DNA from: Actinomyces timonensis DSM 23838
Lineage (GTDB): Bacteria > Actinomycetota > Actinomycetes > Actinomycetales > Actinomycetaceae
DNA length: 64,000 nt
Assembly (NCBI RefSeq): GCF_000295095.1
Contig: NZ_JH806634.1
Span: forward strand, 290,156 to 354,155
Direction: 5' to 3'
A program made the position numbers and the translations under genes. A model generated the notes under the pieces. The model made no database searches. It was not told where the DNA came from and worked only from the letters and a program-made list of their open reading frames with translations. The stretch's first letter is position 1. The number at the start of each line of letters is the position of its first letter. This document shows, in pieces, positions 53,461 through 63,554 of this stretch.

Positions 53461-55431
53461 TCAGGCGCGCGGGACGACGCGGACCTCGACGGCCTTGATG
53501 ACAGCGATGAGCTCGCGGCCGGGCGCGATGCCCAACTGAGCGACGGCGCCCGCGGTCACTGAGGCGGTCAGGCGGTGCTCGCCCGCCTCCAGACCCACTG
53601 TGACCAAAGCGCCCGAGCGCTCCATCGAGCGCACGACGACGGGCAGCGCGTTGCGCGGAGAGCCCGAGGGCGCCTCCTCGTAGAGCGCGACGGCGTCGGG
53701 CGGGACGAGCGCGGCTACGGGCGCGCCCTCCCGAATGGCCTGGCCCGGGCGCCCATGGATGACCAGCCCGCCCTCCAGGATCACGCGTGGCTCCTCCTCA
53801 CTGCCCGCGGCGCTGCCCATGAGGATCGAGGTGCCGGTCAGGCGCGCCGTGAAGTCGCTCGCCGGGGCGGACAGGACCCGCGCCGCCTCTCCGCTCTCGA
53901 CGACCCGCCCGGCCTCCAGGACGACGACGTCGTCCGCCAGGGAGGCGATGTCGAGCACGTCGTGGGTGACGAGGAGGACCGTCAGCCCCTCCTCAGCGGA
54001 TCTGCGCGCCACGAGGTCCCGCATCTCCTGGCGCGCGCCCACGTCGAGGGCGGCCATCGGCTCGTCGAGGATGAGCACGCGGGGCGAGGTCGCCAGGGCT
54101 CGAGCCAGGGCCACCCGCGCGGCCTGGCCGCCGGAGAGCTCGGCGCCCGACCGGCCGGCGAGATGCTCCGCCCCCACCGCCGCCAGCTCCGCCCAGGCGC
54201 GCTCCCGCGCCTCCCGGCGCCCCTGCCCCTGGCAGCGCGGCCCGAACGCGACGTTCTCCAGCACCGACATATGGGTGAACACCCCCGGGACCTGGGAGAG
54301 CAGGGCGACGTCGCGGCGCCCAGCGGGCACGAAGTCCTCGGCCCCATCGAGCACGCGCTCGCCGAGACGGACCTCGCCGCCCGTGGCGTCGAGGAGCCCC
54401 GCCGCCACGAGGCAGGCCGTGGACTTGCCCGAGCCATTGGGCCCGATGAGAGCCAGCGCGCGCCCCGCCCCGATCTCCAAGGAGACCGACACGTCGCGCT
54501 CCGCCGAGGTGAACGAGAGCGCGAGCGGCAAGGGCCTTCTGGGCGCGTGCGTTGTATTGCCGGGCTGTGCGGGGTGGGGGGCCCACCCCGCTGCGGACCA
54601 CCGCCGCACCAGCGTCCCCCACGGCACCGTCGTCGCCCCCACGATGAGGAAGGAGGCGGCGATGAGGACGACGGCGAGGGCGAGCGCGGTGGCCGTGTCC
54701 TCCTCACGCTGGAGGTAGATGGCCAGCGGCATCGTGCGCGTGACCCCCTCCTTGGAGCCCGCGAAGGCGATCGTCGCGCCGAACTCGCCCAGGGCCCGCC
54801 CCAGTGCCAGTGCTGTTCCGCGCGCAAGCGCGGGGCCGACCATCGGCAGGGTGATGCGGGCCAGCAGTCGCCAGGGCCCGGCGCCGAGCGTGCGGGCGAT
54901 CGTCTCTGCTCGCGTGTCGCGCGAGCGCAGCGCCGCCTCGAGTGTGACGACGAGGAACGGCATGGCGACGAAGACCTGCGCGATGACCACCGCCGTCGTC
55001 GAGAAGGCGATGCGCAGCCCCCAGGCGTCCAGGACGCCGCCCAGCACACCCTTCTTGCCGAGCGTCGACAGCAGTGCGATACCCGCCACCACCGGCGGCA
55101 TCGTCATCGGCAGGACCGCGAGGACCCGCGCCACCCGCACGCCCCGCCACTGCCTCGACAGCAGCAGCGCCAGCGGCACCCCGAGTGCCACGCAGACCGC
55201 CGTCGAGGCGAGGCTCGTCCGCAGCGAGAGTCCCAGAGCCGCCCGCGCCGAGGACGAGGACAGCAGCTCCGGCAGCCGCCCCCAGGCGACCCTCGTCCCC
55301 ATGCCCGCCAGGGGCAGGATGATGAGCGCCGCCCCGGCCAGCCCGAGCACCACCACCGCGAGCGGCAGCGGGGCCCGGGCGGCCCGGGAGCGGCGCGGCA
55401 GCGGCCAGCGGGCCGCCCGGGCGCCCGTCAC
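53461..55431 (-). CDS. modBC: Fused molybdate ABC transporter permease-ATPase (ModB-ModC)
   Basis: A 656-residue fusion. Residues ~1-265 are a ModB permease with GTALALGRALGEFGATIAFAG, the EAA-type coupling loop. Residues ~290-520 are the ModC ATPase with Walker A GPNGSGKST (~329), signature ELSGGQAARVALARALA and Walker B VLILDEPMAALD. The C-terminal ~65 residues form a molybdate-binding MOP domain (TVGLEAGEHRLTASVTAGAV, then IKAVEVRVV). The GTG start overlaps the modA stop by 4 bp. It would energise molybdate uptake for the adjacent nitrate reductase. Confidence 0.92.
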   Translation of the reverse strand: MTGARAARWPLPRRSRAARAPLPLAVVVLGLAGAALIILPLAGMGTRVAWGRLPELLSSSSARAALGLSLRTSLASTAVCVALGVPLALLLSRQWRGVRVARVLAVLPMTMPPVVAGIALLSTLGKKGVLGGVLDAWGLRIAFSTTAVVIAQVFVAMPFLVVTLEAALRSRDTRAETIARTLGAGPWRLLARITLPMVGPALARGTALALGRALGEFGATIAFAGSKEGVTRTMPLAIYLQREEDTATALALAVVLIAASFLIVGATTVPWGTLVRRWSAAGWAPHPAQPGNTTHAPRRPLPLALSFTSAERDVSVSLEIGAGRALALIGPNGSGKSTACLVAAGLLDATGGEVRLGERVLDGAEDFVPAGRRDVALLSQVPGVFTHMSVLENVAFGPRCQGQGRREARERAWAELAAVGAEHLAGRSGAELSGGQAARVALARALATSPRVLILDEPMAALDVGARQEMRDLVARRSAEEGLTVLLVTHDVLDIASLADDVVVLEAGRVVESGEAARVLSAPASDFTARLTGTSILMGSAAGSEEEPRVILEGGLVIHGRPGQAIREGAPVAALVPPDAVALYEEAPSGSPRNALPVVVRSMERSGALVTVGLEAGEHRLTASVTAGAVAQLGIAPGRELIAVIKAVEVRVVPRA

Positions 55432-56258
55432 TTGGTGGGAGCGCCGAAGCCGTACTTGGCGAGGATCGCCTGGCCCTCGCTGCCACGCACGAAGTCGACG
55501 AAGGCCTGCGCGGCCGCTGTGTTGGAGGCCGAGGAGGTCACCGCCAGCGGGTAGTGGTTGACGACGCCTCCGTCGGGGATCGTGATCTCATCGGACTTGT
55601 CGCCCGAGGTCGCGGCGTCGGTCTTGTAGACGATGCCGGCCTCGGCCTCGCCCGACTCGACCTTGGTACGCACGTCGGTCACCTTCTGCTCCTCGGAGGC
55701 CGGGCTCAGGGTGATGCCCAGGGCCTCCTCGAGCTTGTTCGTGGCGTTGCCGCAGGGGACGGCGTCGGCGCAGATGACGAGGTCCTTGCCGTCCAGCGAG
55801 GAGTCCAGGCCGGTGATGCCGCCGGGGTTGCCCGGCGGGACGATGAGGGTGAGCTGGTTGGTGGCGAACTCGGAGGGCTCTGCCACGAGGGACTGCTCGG
55901 TGGCGGAGGTCATCGACTTCTCATCGGCGGTGGCCAGGACGTCGGCCGCCGCGCCGTTGGCGAGGTTCGAGACGAGGTCCTGGGAGCCCTGGAAGTCGTA
56001 GGTGATCGTCAGGTCGGGGTTCTTCTTGGTGAACTCGGTCTTGATCTCCTCGAAGGCCTCCTTGAGGGAGGCGGCGGCGAAGACGGTGAGCTGGCCGGAC
56101 ACCGGCGCGCTGGCCCCAGCAGAGGCCTCCATCGCCGCGTCCGAGGCGGTGGCTGTGGCAGAGGCGGTGGATGATGAGGAGCCGCCACCGCACGCGACGA
56201 GCGCGGCAGCGGAGGCGAGGGCGAGTACGGGCAGGGCTGCGCGGTGCATGGTGCGCAT
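55428..56258 (-). CDS. modA: Molybdate-binding lipoprotein ModA
   Basis: A 276-residue lipoprotein. The signal ends with lipobox LVAC (Cys23), and a Ser/Ala-rich linker leads to the binding domain: LTVFAAASLKEAFEEI, FQGSQDLVSNLANGAAADVLATAD, CGNATNKLEEALG and GIVYKTDAA. The oxyanion-contacting Ser and Ala positions in AAASL and GSQDL are retained. ATG 56258 has AAAGGA 6 bp upstream. It is the first gene of the mod operon, 192 bp after narI on the same strand. Confidence 0.94.
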   Translation of the reverse strand: MRTMHRAALPVLALASAAALVACGGGSSSSTASATATASDAAMEASAGASAPVSGQLTVFAAASLKEAFEEIKTEFTKKNPDLTITYDFQGSQDLVSNLANGAAADVLATADEKSMTSATEQSLVAEPSEFATNQLTLIVPPGNPGGITGLDSSLDGKDLVICADAVPCGNATNKLEEALGITLSPASEEQKVTDVRTKVESGEAEAGIVYKTDAATSGDKSDEITIPDGGVVNHYPLAVTSSASNTAAAQAFVDFVRGSEGQAILAKYGFGAPTK

Positions 56259-56390
56259 GGCGTTCCTTTCGAGGAGAGTGCGTTTGCGAGGCCGACGGCG
56301 CATCGTGCCGGCGGCCCCCCGGGAGGCCGCCGATCCGCGTGCCGGCGCGCATGGGACGCGGTCTCCACTCGCCATGCTACCGGCGGCGAA

Positions 56391-56430
56391 GCGGGGGCGG
56401 GACAGCGCCGTCGCGCCATCCCGCCCCCGC
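56391..56430 (-). terminator. Terminator hairpin after narI
   Basis: GCGGGGGCGGGA (56391-56402) pairs perfectly with TCCCGCCCCCGC (56419-56430) around a 16-nt loop, about 20 bp past the narI stop. Partial read-through into modA is possible because both operons point the same way. Confidence 0.75.
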
Positions 56431-56450
56431 ATGAGACGGATGAGAGGTCC

Positions 56451-57242
56451 CTACGCCCCCTGGGAGGCGGTGACGTCGTCGGTGCCCTGGTTCCCGGTGC
56501 CCTGGGTGCGCACCGGGGTCCAGCCGCGCCGGGGCGCCACCGCGGAGGTGCGCGGCGCGCGGGAGCGGTAGACCACGTAGGGGCGGGTCACGTAGCCCAC
56601 GGGGGCGGAGACCACGTGGACGAGCCGCGTGAAGGGCCAGATCGCGAAGAGCAGCAGGCCGGCCACGATATGCAGCTTGAAGACCATCGGCACGTCCACC
56701 ATGAGGCCGGGCTCGGGGCTCAGCAGGAAGATCGAGCGGAACCAGGGGCTGATCGTCTCGCGGTAGTCGTAGCCGTGATCGCCGCCGAAGAGCTGGGTGG
56801 TCAGGGTAGCCGCGGCGCCCAGGCAGATCGGGATGAGGAGCATGACGTACATGATCATGTCGTTGCGCGTGGTCGCCAGGCGCACGGACTTGACCACGAT
56901 GCGCCGGTAGAGCAGCCCCGCCAGGCCCACGAGGGTCATGACGCCCGCGATCGAGCCGGGGATGACCGCCATGAGGTGGTAGACGTGCTCGGGGATGCCC
57001 ACCGCCTCGGTGAAGGACTTGGGGATGACGAGCCCCATGACGTGCCCGAGGGCCACGAACAGCACCCCGAAGTGGAACAGCGGGGAGGACCAGCGCAGGA
57101 TCCGGTTCTCATTCCACTGCGAGGAGCGGGAGGTCCAGCCGTACTGGTCCGTGCGCCACCGCCACCACAGGCCCACGGCCAGGAGGAAGAAGGCGGCGTA
57201 GGGCAGGCCGACCCACAGGACGTAGTGCTCGAAGGTGCTCAT
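56451..57242 (-). CDS. narI: Respiratory nitrate reductase gamma subunit NarI
   Basis: A 263-residue cytochrome b subunit with five transmembrane helices that passes electrons from quinol to NarH. The sequence opens with YVLWVGLPYAAFFLLAVGLWWRWRTDQYGWTSRSSQ and includes HFGVLFVALGHVMGL and VFKLHIVAGLLLFAIWPFTRLVH, with paired histidines positioned as haem ligands. A 30-residue cytoplasmic tail follows. The ATG overlaps the narJ stop by 4 bp. Confidence 0.95.
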   Translation of the reverse strand: MSTFEHYVLWVGLPYAAFFLLAVGLWWRWRTDQYGWTSRSSQWNENRILRWSSPLFHFGVLFVALGHVMGLVIPKSFTEAVGIPEHVYHLMAVIPGSIAGVMTLVGLAGLLYRRIVVKSVRLATTRNDMIMYVMLLIPICLGAAATLTTQLFGGDHGYDYRETISPWFRSIFLLSPEPGLMVDVPMVFKLHIVAGLLLFAIWPFTRLVHVVSAPVGYVTRPYVVYRSRAPRTSAVAPRRGWTPVRTQGTGNQGTDDVTASQGA

Positions 57243-58000
57243 GCTCTCTCCTGGACTGGGGCGACGCCGAGGACGGCCTCGCTCTGGAACTGCTGGAAGG
57301 GGCCCGCGACGGGCATGGACGGGAAGGGCAGGACCTCGGTGACGCCCACGGTCTCCGTGGGCGGGCCCGCCGCCACGAGCCGGCGGATCCGCTCCGCCGT
57401 CGGCTCGTCCAGCGGCTCCAGGGTCATGCAGACCGCCTCGATGAGGCGGGCGTAGGGGGAGCCGATATCCGTCAGCGCGCTGCGCAGCACCTCGATGCCC
57501 TCGCGGTGCGAGGAGAGCAGGGCGCCGGCGATCTCATCGCCCTGCTCGGCGCTGCGCGCGGAGAGCTCGAGGACCACCGGCAGGTAGTCGGGGAGCTCAT
57601 CGCTGGCCATCTCGTAGCCGGAGGCGGCCAGCGCCTGCTTGAAGGCCACGATGGCAGCACCGCGCTGGCGGGTGTCGCCCACCGCGTAGTAGGTGAGGTA
57701 GAGGCAGCAGCGGCGGCGCCGGTCGAAGACGTCGACGTAGTGCTCGGCAAGTGCGCGCTCCCCGCGCTCGCGGGCATCGGCCACGAAACCGGCCAGGCGC
57801 TCCCGCACGGGCTCGGGCAGGCCCACCAGCGCCTCCTCGACGGCGTCCAGGCGCGCCGCCAGCTCCCCCTCGGACGGGTAGTCCAGGAGGAGCGAGGCGC
57901 ACATATGCACCGCGGCCCGCTGGGAGGCGGTCATCTCCACCGCCCCCAGGGGCTCCAGCGCCAGGGGGGCCCGCACGAAGAGGGCGCCGGGAGCGCTCAT
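57239..58000 (-). CDS. narJ: Nitrate reductase assembly chaperone NarJ
   Basis: A 253-residue cytoplasmic chaperone (TorD/DmsD-like) that helps insert the molybdenum cofactor into NarG. It contains LLLDYPSEGELAARLDAVEEAL, the YVDVFDRRRRCCLYLTYYAVGDTRQRG signature and ELPDYLPVVLEL. It overlaps both narH and narI by 4 bp, which keeps translation of the operon tightly linked. Confidence 0.94.
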   Translation of the reverse strand: MSAPGALFVRAPLALEPLGAVEMTASQRAAVHMCASLLLDYPSEGELAARLDAVEEALVGLPEPVRERLAGFVADARERGERALAEHYVDVFDRRRRCCLYLTYYAVGDTRQRGAAIVAFKQALAASGYEMASDELPDYLPVVLELSARSAEQGDEIAGALLSSHREGIEVLRSALTDIGSPYARLIEAVCMTLEPLDEPTAERIRRLVAAGPPTETVGVTEVLPFPSMPVAGPFQQFQSEAVLGVAPVQERA

Positions 58001-59673
58001 CGAGGCGCCTCCCCGAGGCGCTCGACCACCGGGACCGGGCGCGTGTCGTCGTCCTCCAGGGGCATGCCGAGGACGGGCATGCCGGGGCGCTGCGCCGCGC
58101 CGAGGGCGTCCGGCCCGGCCGCGGGCACGGGGGAGCGGCGGATCGTCGGCAGGGGCAGGGCCACGGGGCCGTTGCCCGCCTGGCCGTGGAAGCCCGAGGC
58201 GTCCGAGTGGCAGGCCGACGGCGCGCCGTCGCCCAGCAGCATGCGCACGTCCTCGCCCATGGCCGCCATGCCGCGGGGGATCTCCGGCTTGGCAGTGGGG
58301 ATGACGTAGCGGTCGTCGTACTTGGCGATGCCCAGCAGCTCGTACATGGCCTTGAGGGAGTCGCCGGTCATGCCGACGGCCGCCGCGATCTCCTCATTGG
58401 GCTCCTCACCGGTGCGCACATCGCGCATGTAGGAGCGCATGGCGGCCAGGCGCCGCAGGACCCGCTCGACGACGTCGGTGTCACCGGCCGTGAACAGGCC
58501 CGCCAGGTACTCCAGCGGGATGCGCATCTCGGACACGGCGGTGAGGAGCACCTTGTGGTTCTCACCGTCCAGGCCCGCGGCGACCGCCTCGTCCACGATC
58601 GGCGAGATGTACCAGACCATCGGCAGGGTGCGGTACTCGGGGTGGATCGGCAGGGCGACCTCGTAGGTGGAGATGAGGTCCCACACCGGCGACTGCTGCG
58701 CCGCGGTGATCCAGGTCTCCGGCACGCCCTCGGCGCGGGCACCCTTGATGACCTCCGGGTCGTGGGGGTCGAGGAGGATGTCGCGCTGGGCCTTGTAGAG
58801 GTCCCGGGGGTCCTCGACGGCGGCGGCCTCGGAGACGCGGTCGGCGTCGTAGAGGAGCACGCCGAGGTAGCGCAGGCGGCCCACGCAGGTCTCGGAGCAC
58901 ACCGTCGGCATGCCGATCTCCAGGCGCGGGTAGCACAGGGTGCACTTCTCGGCCTTGCCGGAGGCGTGGTTGAAGTAGACCTTCTTGTAGGGGCAGGACG
59001 AGACGCACATGCGCCAGCCGCGGCAGGCGTCCTGGTCCACCAGGACGATGCCGTCCTCGGCGCGCTTGTACATGGCGCCGCTGGGGCAGGCGGACACGCA
59101 GGTGGGGTTGAGGCAGTGCTCGCAGATGCGCGGCAGGTAGAACATGAACGTGCGGTCGATCTCGGTGGAGACGCGCTCGTTCATCTTGGCCAGCACCGGG
59201 TCCTCGGCCATGGTCTCCATGGAGCCGCCCAGGTTGTCATCCCAGTTGGGGCCCCAGGAGATCGTGGGCATGTACTCGCCCGTCAGCTGGGACTTCGCGC
59301 GGGCCACCGGCAGGGCGGGGGAGTCCTTGGGCGCGGACAGGAGCTTGTCGTACTCGTAGGTCCACGGCTCGTAGTAGTCCTCCACCACGGGCATGTCCGG
59401 GTTGGAGAAGATCGTGGCGAGCTTGCGCAGGCGCCCGCCGGAGCGCGGCTTGAGCCGCCCGCCGGGGGTGCGCACCCATCCGCCCTTCCAGCGCTCCTGG
59501 TCCTCCCAGGTGCGCGGGTATCCGACGCCGGGGCGCGTCTCCACGTTGTTGAACCACATGTACTCGGTGCCCTCGCGGTTCGTCCAGGCCTGCTTGCAGG
59601 TCACTGAGCAGGTGTGGCAGCCGATGCACTTGTCCAGGTTCATCACCATGGCGATCTGGGCCATGACCTTCAT
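57997..59673 (-). CDS. narH: Respiratory nitrate reductase beta subunit NarH
   Basis: A 558-residue iron-sulfur subunit. Four cysteine clusters are visible: CIGCHTCSVTC near the start, CEHCLNPTCVSACPSG, CRGWRMCVSSCPYKK (the Trp in place of a Cys marks the 3Fe-4S cluster) and CTLC ... CSETC. They form the electron path from NarI haems to NarG. The ATG overlaps the narG stop by one base. The C-terminal ~60 residues are a Pro-rich extension. Confidence 0.95.
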   Translation of the reverse strand: MKVMAQIAMVMNLDKCIGCHTCSVTCKQAWTNREGTEYMWFNNVETRPGVGYPRTWEDQERWKGGWVRTPGGRLKPRSGGRLRKLATIFSNPDMPVVEDYYEPWTYEYDKLLSAPKDSPALPVARAKSQLTGEYMPTISWGPNWDDNLGGSMETMAEDPVLAKMNERVSTEIDRTFMFYLPRICEHCLNPTCVSACPSGAMYKRAEDGIVLVDQDACRGWRMCVSSCPYKKVYFNHASGKAEKCTLCYPRLEIGMPTVCSETCVGRLRYLGVLLYDADRVSEAAAVEDPRDLYKAQRDILLDPHDPEVIKGARAEGVPETWITAAQQSPVWDLISTYEVALPIHPEYRTLPMVWYISPIVDEAVAAGLDGENHKVLLTAVSEMRIPLEYLAGLFTAGDTDVVERVLRRLAAMRSYMRDVRTGEEPNEEIAAAVGMTGDSLKAMYELLGIAKYDDRYVIPTAKPEIPRGMAAMGEDVRMLLGDGAPSACHSDASGFHGQAGNGPVALPLPTIRRSPVPAAGPDALGAAQRPGMPVLGMPLEDDDTRPVPVVERLGEAPR

Positions 59674-62600
59674 CAGAACGTCACCTCCTGGTTGGTCCGA
59701 CGGCGGATCAGGGTGACCTCGTCGCGGTTGTTGCCCGTGGGGCCGATGTAGTTGAACGCGTAGGTGAACTGGCCGTAGCCGCCGGTGAAGTGGCTGGGCT
59801 TGAGGACGATGCGGGTCAGCGAGTTGTGCGTGCCGCCGCGCCGCCCGGAGCGCTCGGTGAGCGGGGTGTTCATCGTGCGCTCCTGCGCGTGGTGCATGAG
59901 GACCATGCCCTCGGGCACGCGGTGCGAGACATTCGCCCGGGCAGCCACGATGCCGTTGCGGTTGTAGGCCTCCACCCAGTCGTTGTCCCTCACCCCGATC
60001 TTCGCGGCGTCGGCGGGGCTCATCCACACCTGCTGGCCGCCTCGGCCCAGCGTGAGCATGTGGAGGTTGTCGTAGTACTGGGAGTGGATGGCCCACTTGT
60101 TGTGCGCGGTGATGTAGCGCACCGCCACCTCGACGGCGCCCTCCTCGGAGGGGCCCACGTGGCCCACGGGCTTCTCCCCGTACAGGGCCGTGAAGTCCAG
60201 TGGGGGCCGGTACTGGGGGAGGGACTCGCCCATGTCGATCATCCAGTCGTGATCGAGGTAGTAGTGCATGCGGCCGGTGACCGTGTGCCACGGCTTGTCA
60301 TGCTCCACGTTGACGCAGAAGGCGGTGTAGCGGCGCCCCCCGTGCTCGGAGCCGGACCACTCGGGCGTCGTGATGACGCCGACCGGCGCGTCCTGGGTCT
60401 GCCGGAAGGTGATCTGCTTGCCGGCTTCCTCCTCGCTCAGCTCGATGAGCTCGGTGCCGGTGCGCTTGGCGAGCGTGGCCCAGCCCTGGGTGGCCAGGCG
60501 CCCGTTGGTGGCGCCGGACATGTGCATGACGCCGTCGCAGGCGCGGATGGGGGTGTCCACGAGGGGGCGGCCCGCCGCCGCGCCCGAGCCCGTGCCGTGG
60601 GCGAGCGCGAGCTTGTCCATCTCCTTGTCCGGGATGAGCATGATGCCCTTGGCGGGGATGCCGGCCTTGTCCGCCAGCGGCCCCAGCGCGTTGAACTTGT
60701 TGAGGATCTGGGTGTAGTCGCGCTCCACGGGCACGAGCTTGGGCATGGTCACCCCCGGCACCCATCCACCCGGCAGCCCCGAGATGTCCCCGTGGGCCAT
60801 GGTGAGGGCCTCGGGGGTGTCGTGGTTGATGGGGGCGGCGACGACGTCGGTCTGCGTGCCCAGGTAGGCGGGGGCCCACTCGGAGACCATGCGCGCGAGC
60901 TGCTGGTAGATGTCGAAGTCGCTGCGGGCCTCCCACGGCGGGTCGATCGCCATGTTGAAGGAGTGGATGAAGGGGTGCATGTCCGTGGTGGACAGGTCGT
61001 ACTTCTCGTACCAGGTGGCCGCGGGCAGGACGATGTCGGAGTGCAGCGTGGTGGAGGTGTTGCGGAAGTCCGCCGTCCACATGAGGTCGAGCTTGCCCTT
61101 GGGGGCCTCGCGCCAGGTGACCGAGGCCGGGCGCAGGGCCTCCGGAATCTCGGCCGCGTTGACGTCGTTATCGGCGCCGATCATGTGGCGCAGGAAGAAC
61201 TCGGTGCCCTTGGCGGACGAGCCCAGCAGGTTGGTGCGCCAGTTGGCCAGGATCCGCGGGAAGTTCTCCGGGGCGTCGGGGTCCTCGCAGGCGAAGCGCA
61301 GGTCCCCGCTGGTGAGCTGTGAGACCACGTACTCCTTGGGATCCATGCCCGCCTCCTTGGCCTGCTGGCCCAGCAGCAGGGGGGAGCGGTTGAAGGTGGG
61401 GTACGACGGCGTCCACCGCGCTTCATGGCCTCGACCATGACGTCGGTGGTGGACTTGCCGGCCAGGGTGCCCGGGCCCAGCGGTGAGGCGATACGGTCAG
61501 CGGGAGTGGCGTCGTAGCGCCACTGGCTGGTGGTCAGGTACCAGAAGCCGGTGGAGATCATGTGGCGCGGGGGGCGGGCCCAGTCCAGGGCGAAGGCCCA
61601 CTGCTGCCATCCGCCGATGGGGCGGACCTTCTCCTGGCCCACGTAGTGCGCCCATCCGCCGCCGTTGACGCCTTGCGTGCCGCACATGGAGGTCAGCGCG
61701 AGGATCGTCCGGTAGATCTCATCGGCGTGGTAGTAGTGGTTGATGCCGGCGCCCATGATGATCTGGGAGCGGCCATGGGTCTGGGCGGCGTTGGTGGCGA
61801 AGTCGCGCGCCGCGCGGATGAGGGCGGGCCCGGAGACGCCGCACTGCTCGGTGGCCCAGGCCGGGGTGCCGGGGACGGTGGCGTCCTGGTAGTCCGTGGG
61901 CCAGGCGCCCGGAAGGCCCTCTCGCTCGACGGCGTAGTTGGCCAGCAGGATGTCGTAGACGGTGGTCACCAGGGTGCCGTCGGCCAGGCGCGTGGCGGGC
62001 ACGCCCCGGTGGACGATGCCGCCGCCGACGGTGCCGGTGGGCGTGGACGAGGCGGGCAGGTCGAAGCGGGGCAGGAGGATCTCGGTGGGCTCCACGCGGG
62101 TCTCGCCCCCGGCCAGGTCCGCGATGCTCATGACCGGGTCGACGCCGTCCATGCGCAGGTTCCAGTGGCCCAGGCCCTCATCGGTGAAGCGGTCGGCCAG
62201 GGTGCCGCGCGGGTCGGCGGGGCCGGAGGCGCGGTCCCACACCAGGGGGCGGAACTCGTTCTTCGGCATGCCCTCGGCCACGCCCGGCACGCGGTCCGCG
62301 GTGAGGAAGCGCCCGGGGATCATGCCGGTGCCGTCGGGGGCGCGCAGCAATTCGACGAGGAAGGGGGCGTCGGTGTGCTTGCGCATGTAGTCCAGGAAGT
62401 AGGGGGTGCGGGCCCCCTCGTGGAACTCCGTGAGGATGACGTGGCCCATGGCCATGGCGGCGGCGCCGTCGGTGCCCGGTGCCACGCGCAGCCACTGGTC
62501 GGCGAACTTCGTGTTGTCCGTGTAGTCGGGGGAGACCGCCACGACCTTCGTGCCGTGGTACCGGGCCTCCGCCATGAAGTGGGCGTCCGGGGTGCGGGTG

Positions 62601-63460
62601 AGCGGGATGTTGGAGCCCCACATGATGAGGAACTCGGAGTTGTACCAGTCGCCGGCCTCGGGCACGTCCGTCTGGTCCCCGAAGACCTGGGGGGAGGCGG
62701 GCGGCAGGTCCGCGTACCAGTCGTAGAAGGAGAGCATCGTGCCGCCGATGAGCTCGTGGAAGCGGGCGCCCGCCCCGTAGGAGATCATCGACATGGCGGG
62801 GATGACGGAGAAGCCGGCGCAGCGGTCCGGCCCCCAGGTGCGGATCGTGTGGACGTAGGCGGCGGCCATGATCTCCATGGCGTCGTCCCAGCCGACCCTC
62901 ACCATGCCGCCCTTGCCCCGGGCGGACTTGTAGGCCCGGGAGATCTGGGGGGTGTCGGTGATCTCGGCCCAGGCGGCGACGGCGTCGCCCCCGTTGCGCT
63001 CCTTGGCGGCGCGGAAGGCGTCGAGCAGGACGGAGCGGACGTAGGGGTAGCGGATGCGCGTGGGCGAGTAGGTGTACCAGGAGAAGGCCGCGCCGCGGGG
63101 GCAGCCGCGGGGCTCGTAGTCCGGCATATCCGCCGGGGTCTCCGGGTAGTTGGTGATCTGCTTCTCCCAGGTGATGACGCCGTCGGTCACGTAGACCTCC
63201 CAGGCGCAGGACCCGGTGCAGTTGACGCCGTGGGTGGAGTGGACCATCTTGTCGTGGCTCCACCGGTGGCGGTAGAAGGCGTCGGCCTCGCGACCACCCT
63301 CGAGGAAGAGCCGGCGGGCGTCGTTGGAGGCCTTGCCCCGGCGCAGGTAGGAGCCGAGGTTGTACAGGGACGCGCCGGGCTCGGCCACCGCAGCCGCATC
63401 CTCGGAGATCATCGGGGCGCTCGGCTCGGCGAGGTGCCTCGGGTCCGCTGGACTGGTCAT
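59673..63460 (-). pseudogene. narG: Respiratory nitrate reductase alpha subunit NarG, frameshifted
   Basis: The molybdopterin catalytic subunit. The first part (63460 to ~61416) has the FeS-ligating HSTHGVNCTGSCAWEVYVTD and Moco-binding blocks; the second (~61415 to 59673) continues from MDPKEYVVSQLTSGDLRFAC to the C-terminus. A single base is missing between 61415 and 61416: adding one base there reads KRGWTPSYPTFNRSPLLLG and gives about 1262 residues, the normal NarG length. As written, the first frame ends at 61181. AAGGA precedes the ATG at 63460. All other nar genes are intact, so a sequencing error is plausible. Confidence 0.88.
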
Positions 63461-63554
63461 CTGGGGTCCTTCACTGAGAGTGGGTGGAGTGGGTGGATGA
63501 GGCGCGCGGGCGGCCCCGGCGCGGGCGCCGCCGCGCTGGCGGCGCCCGGCGGGA

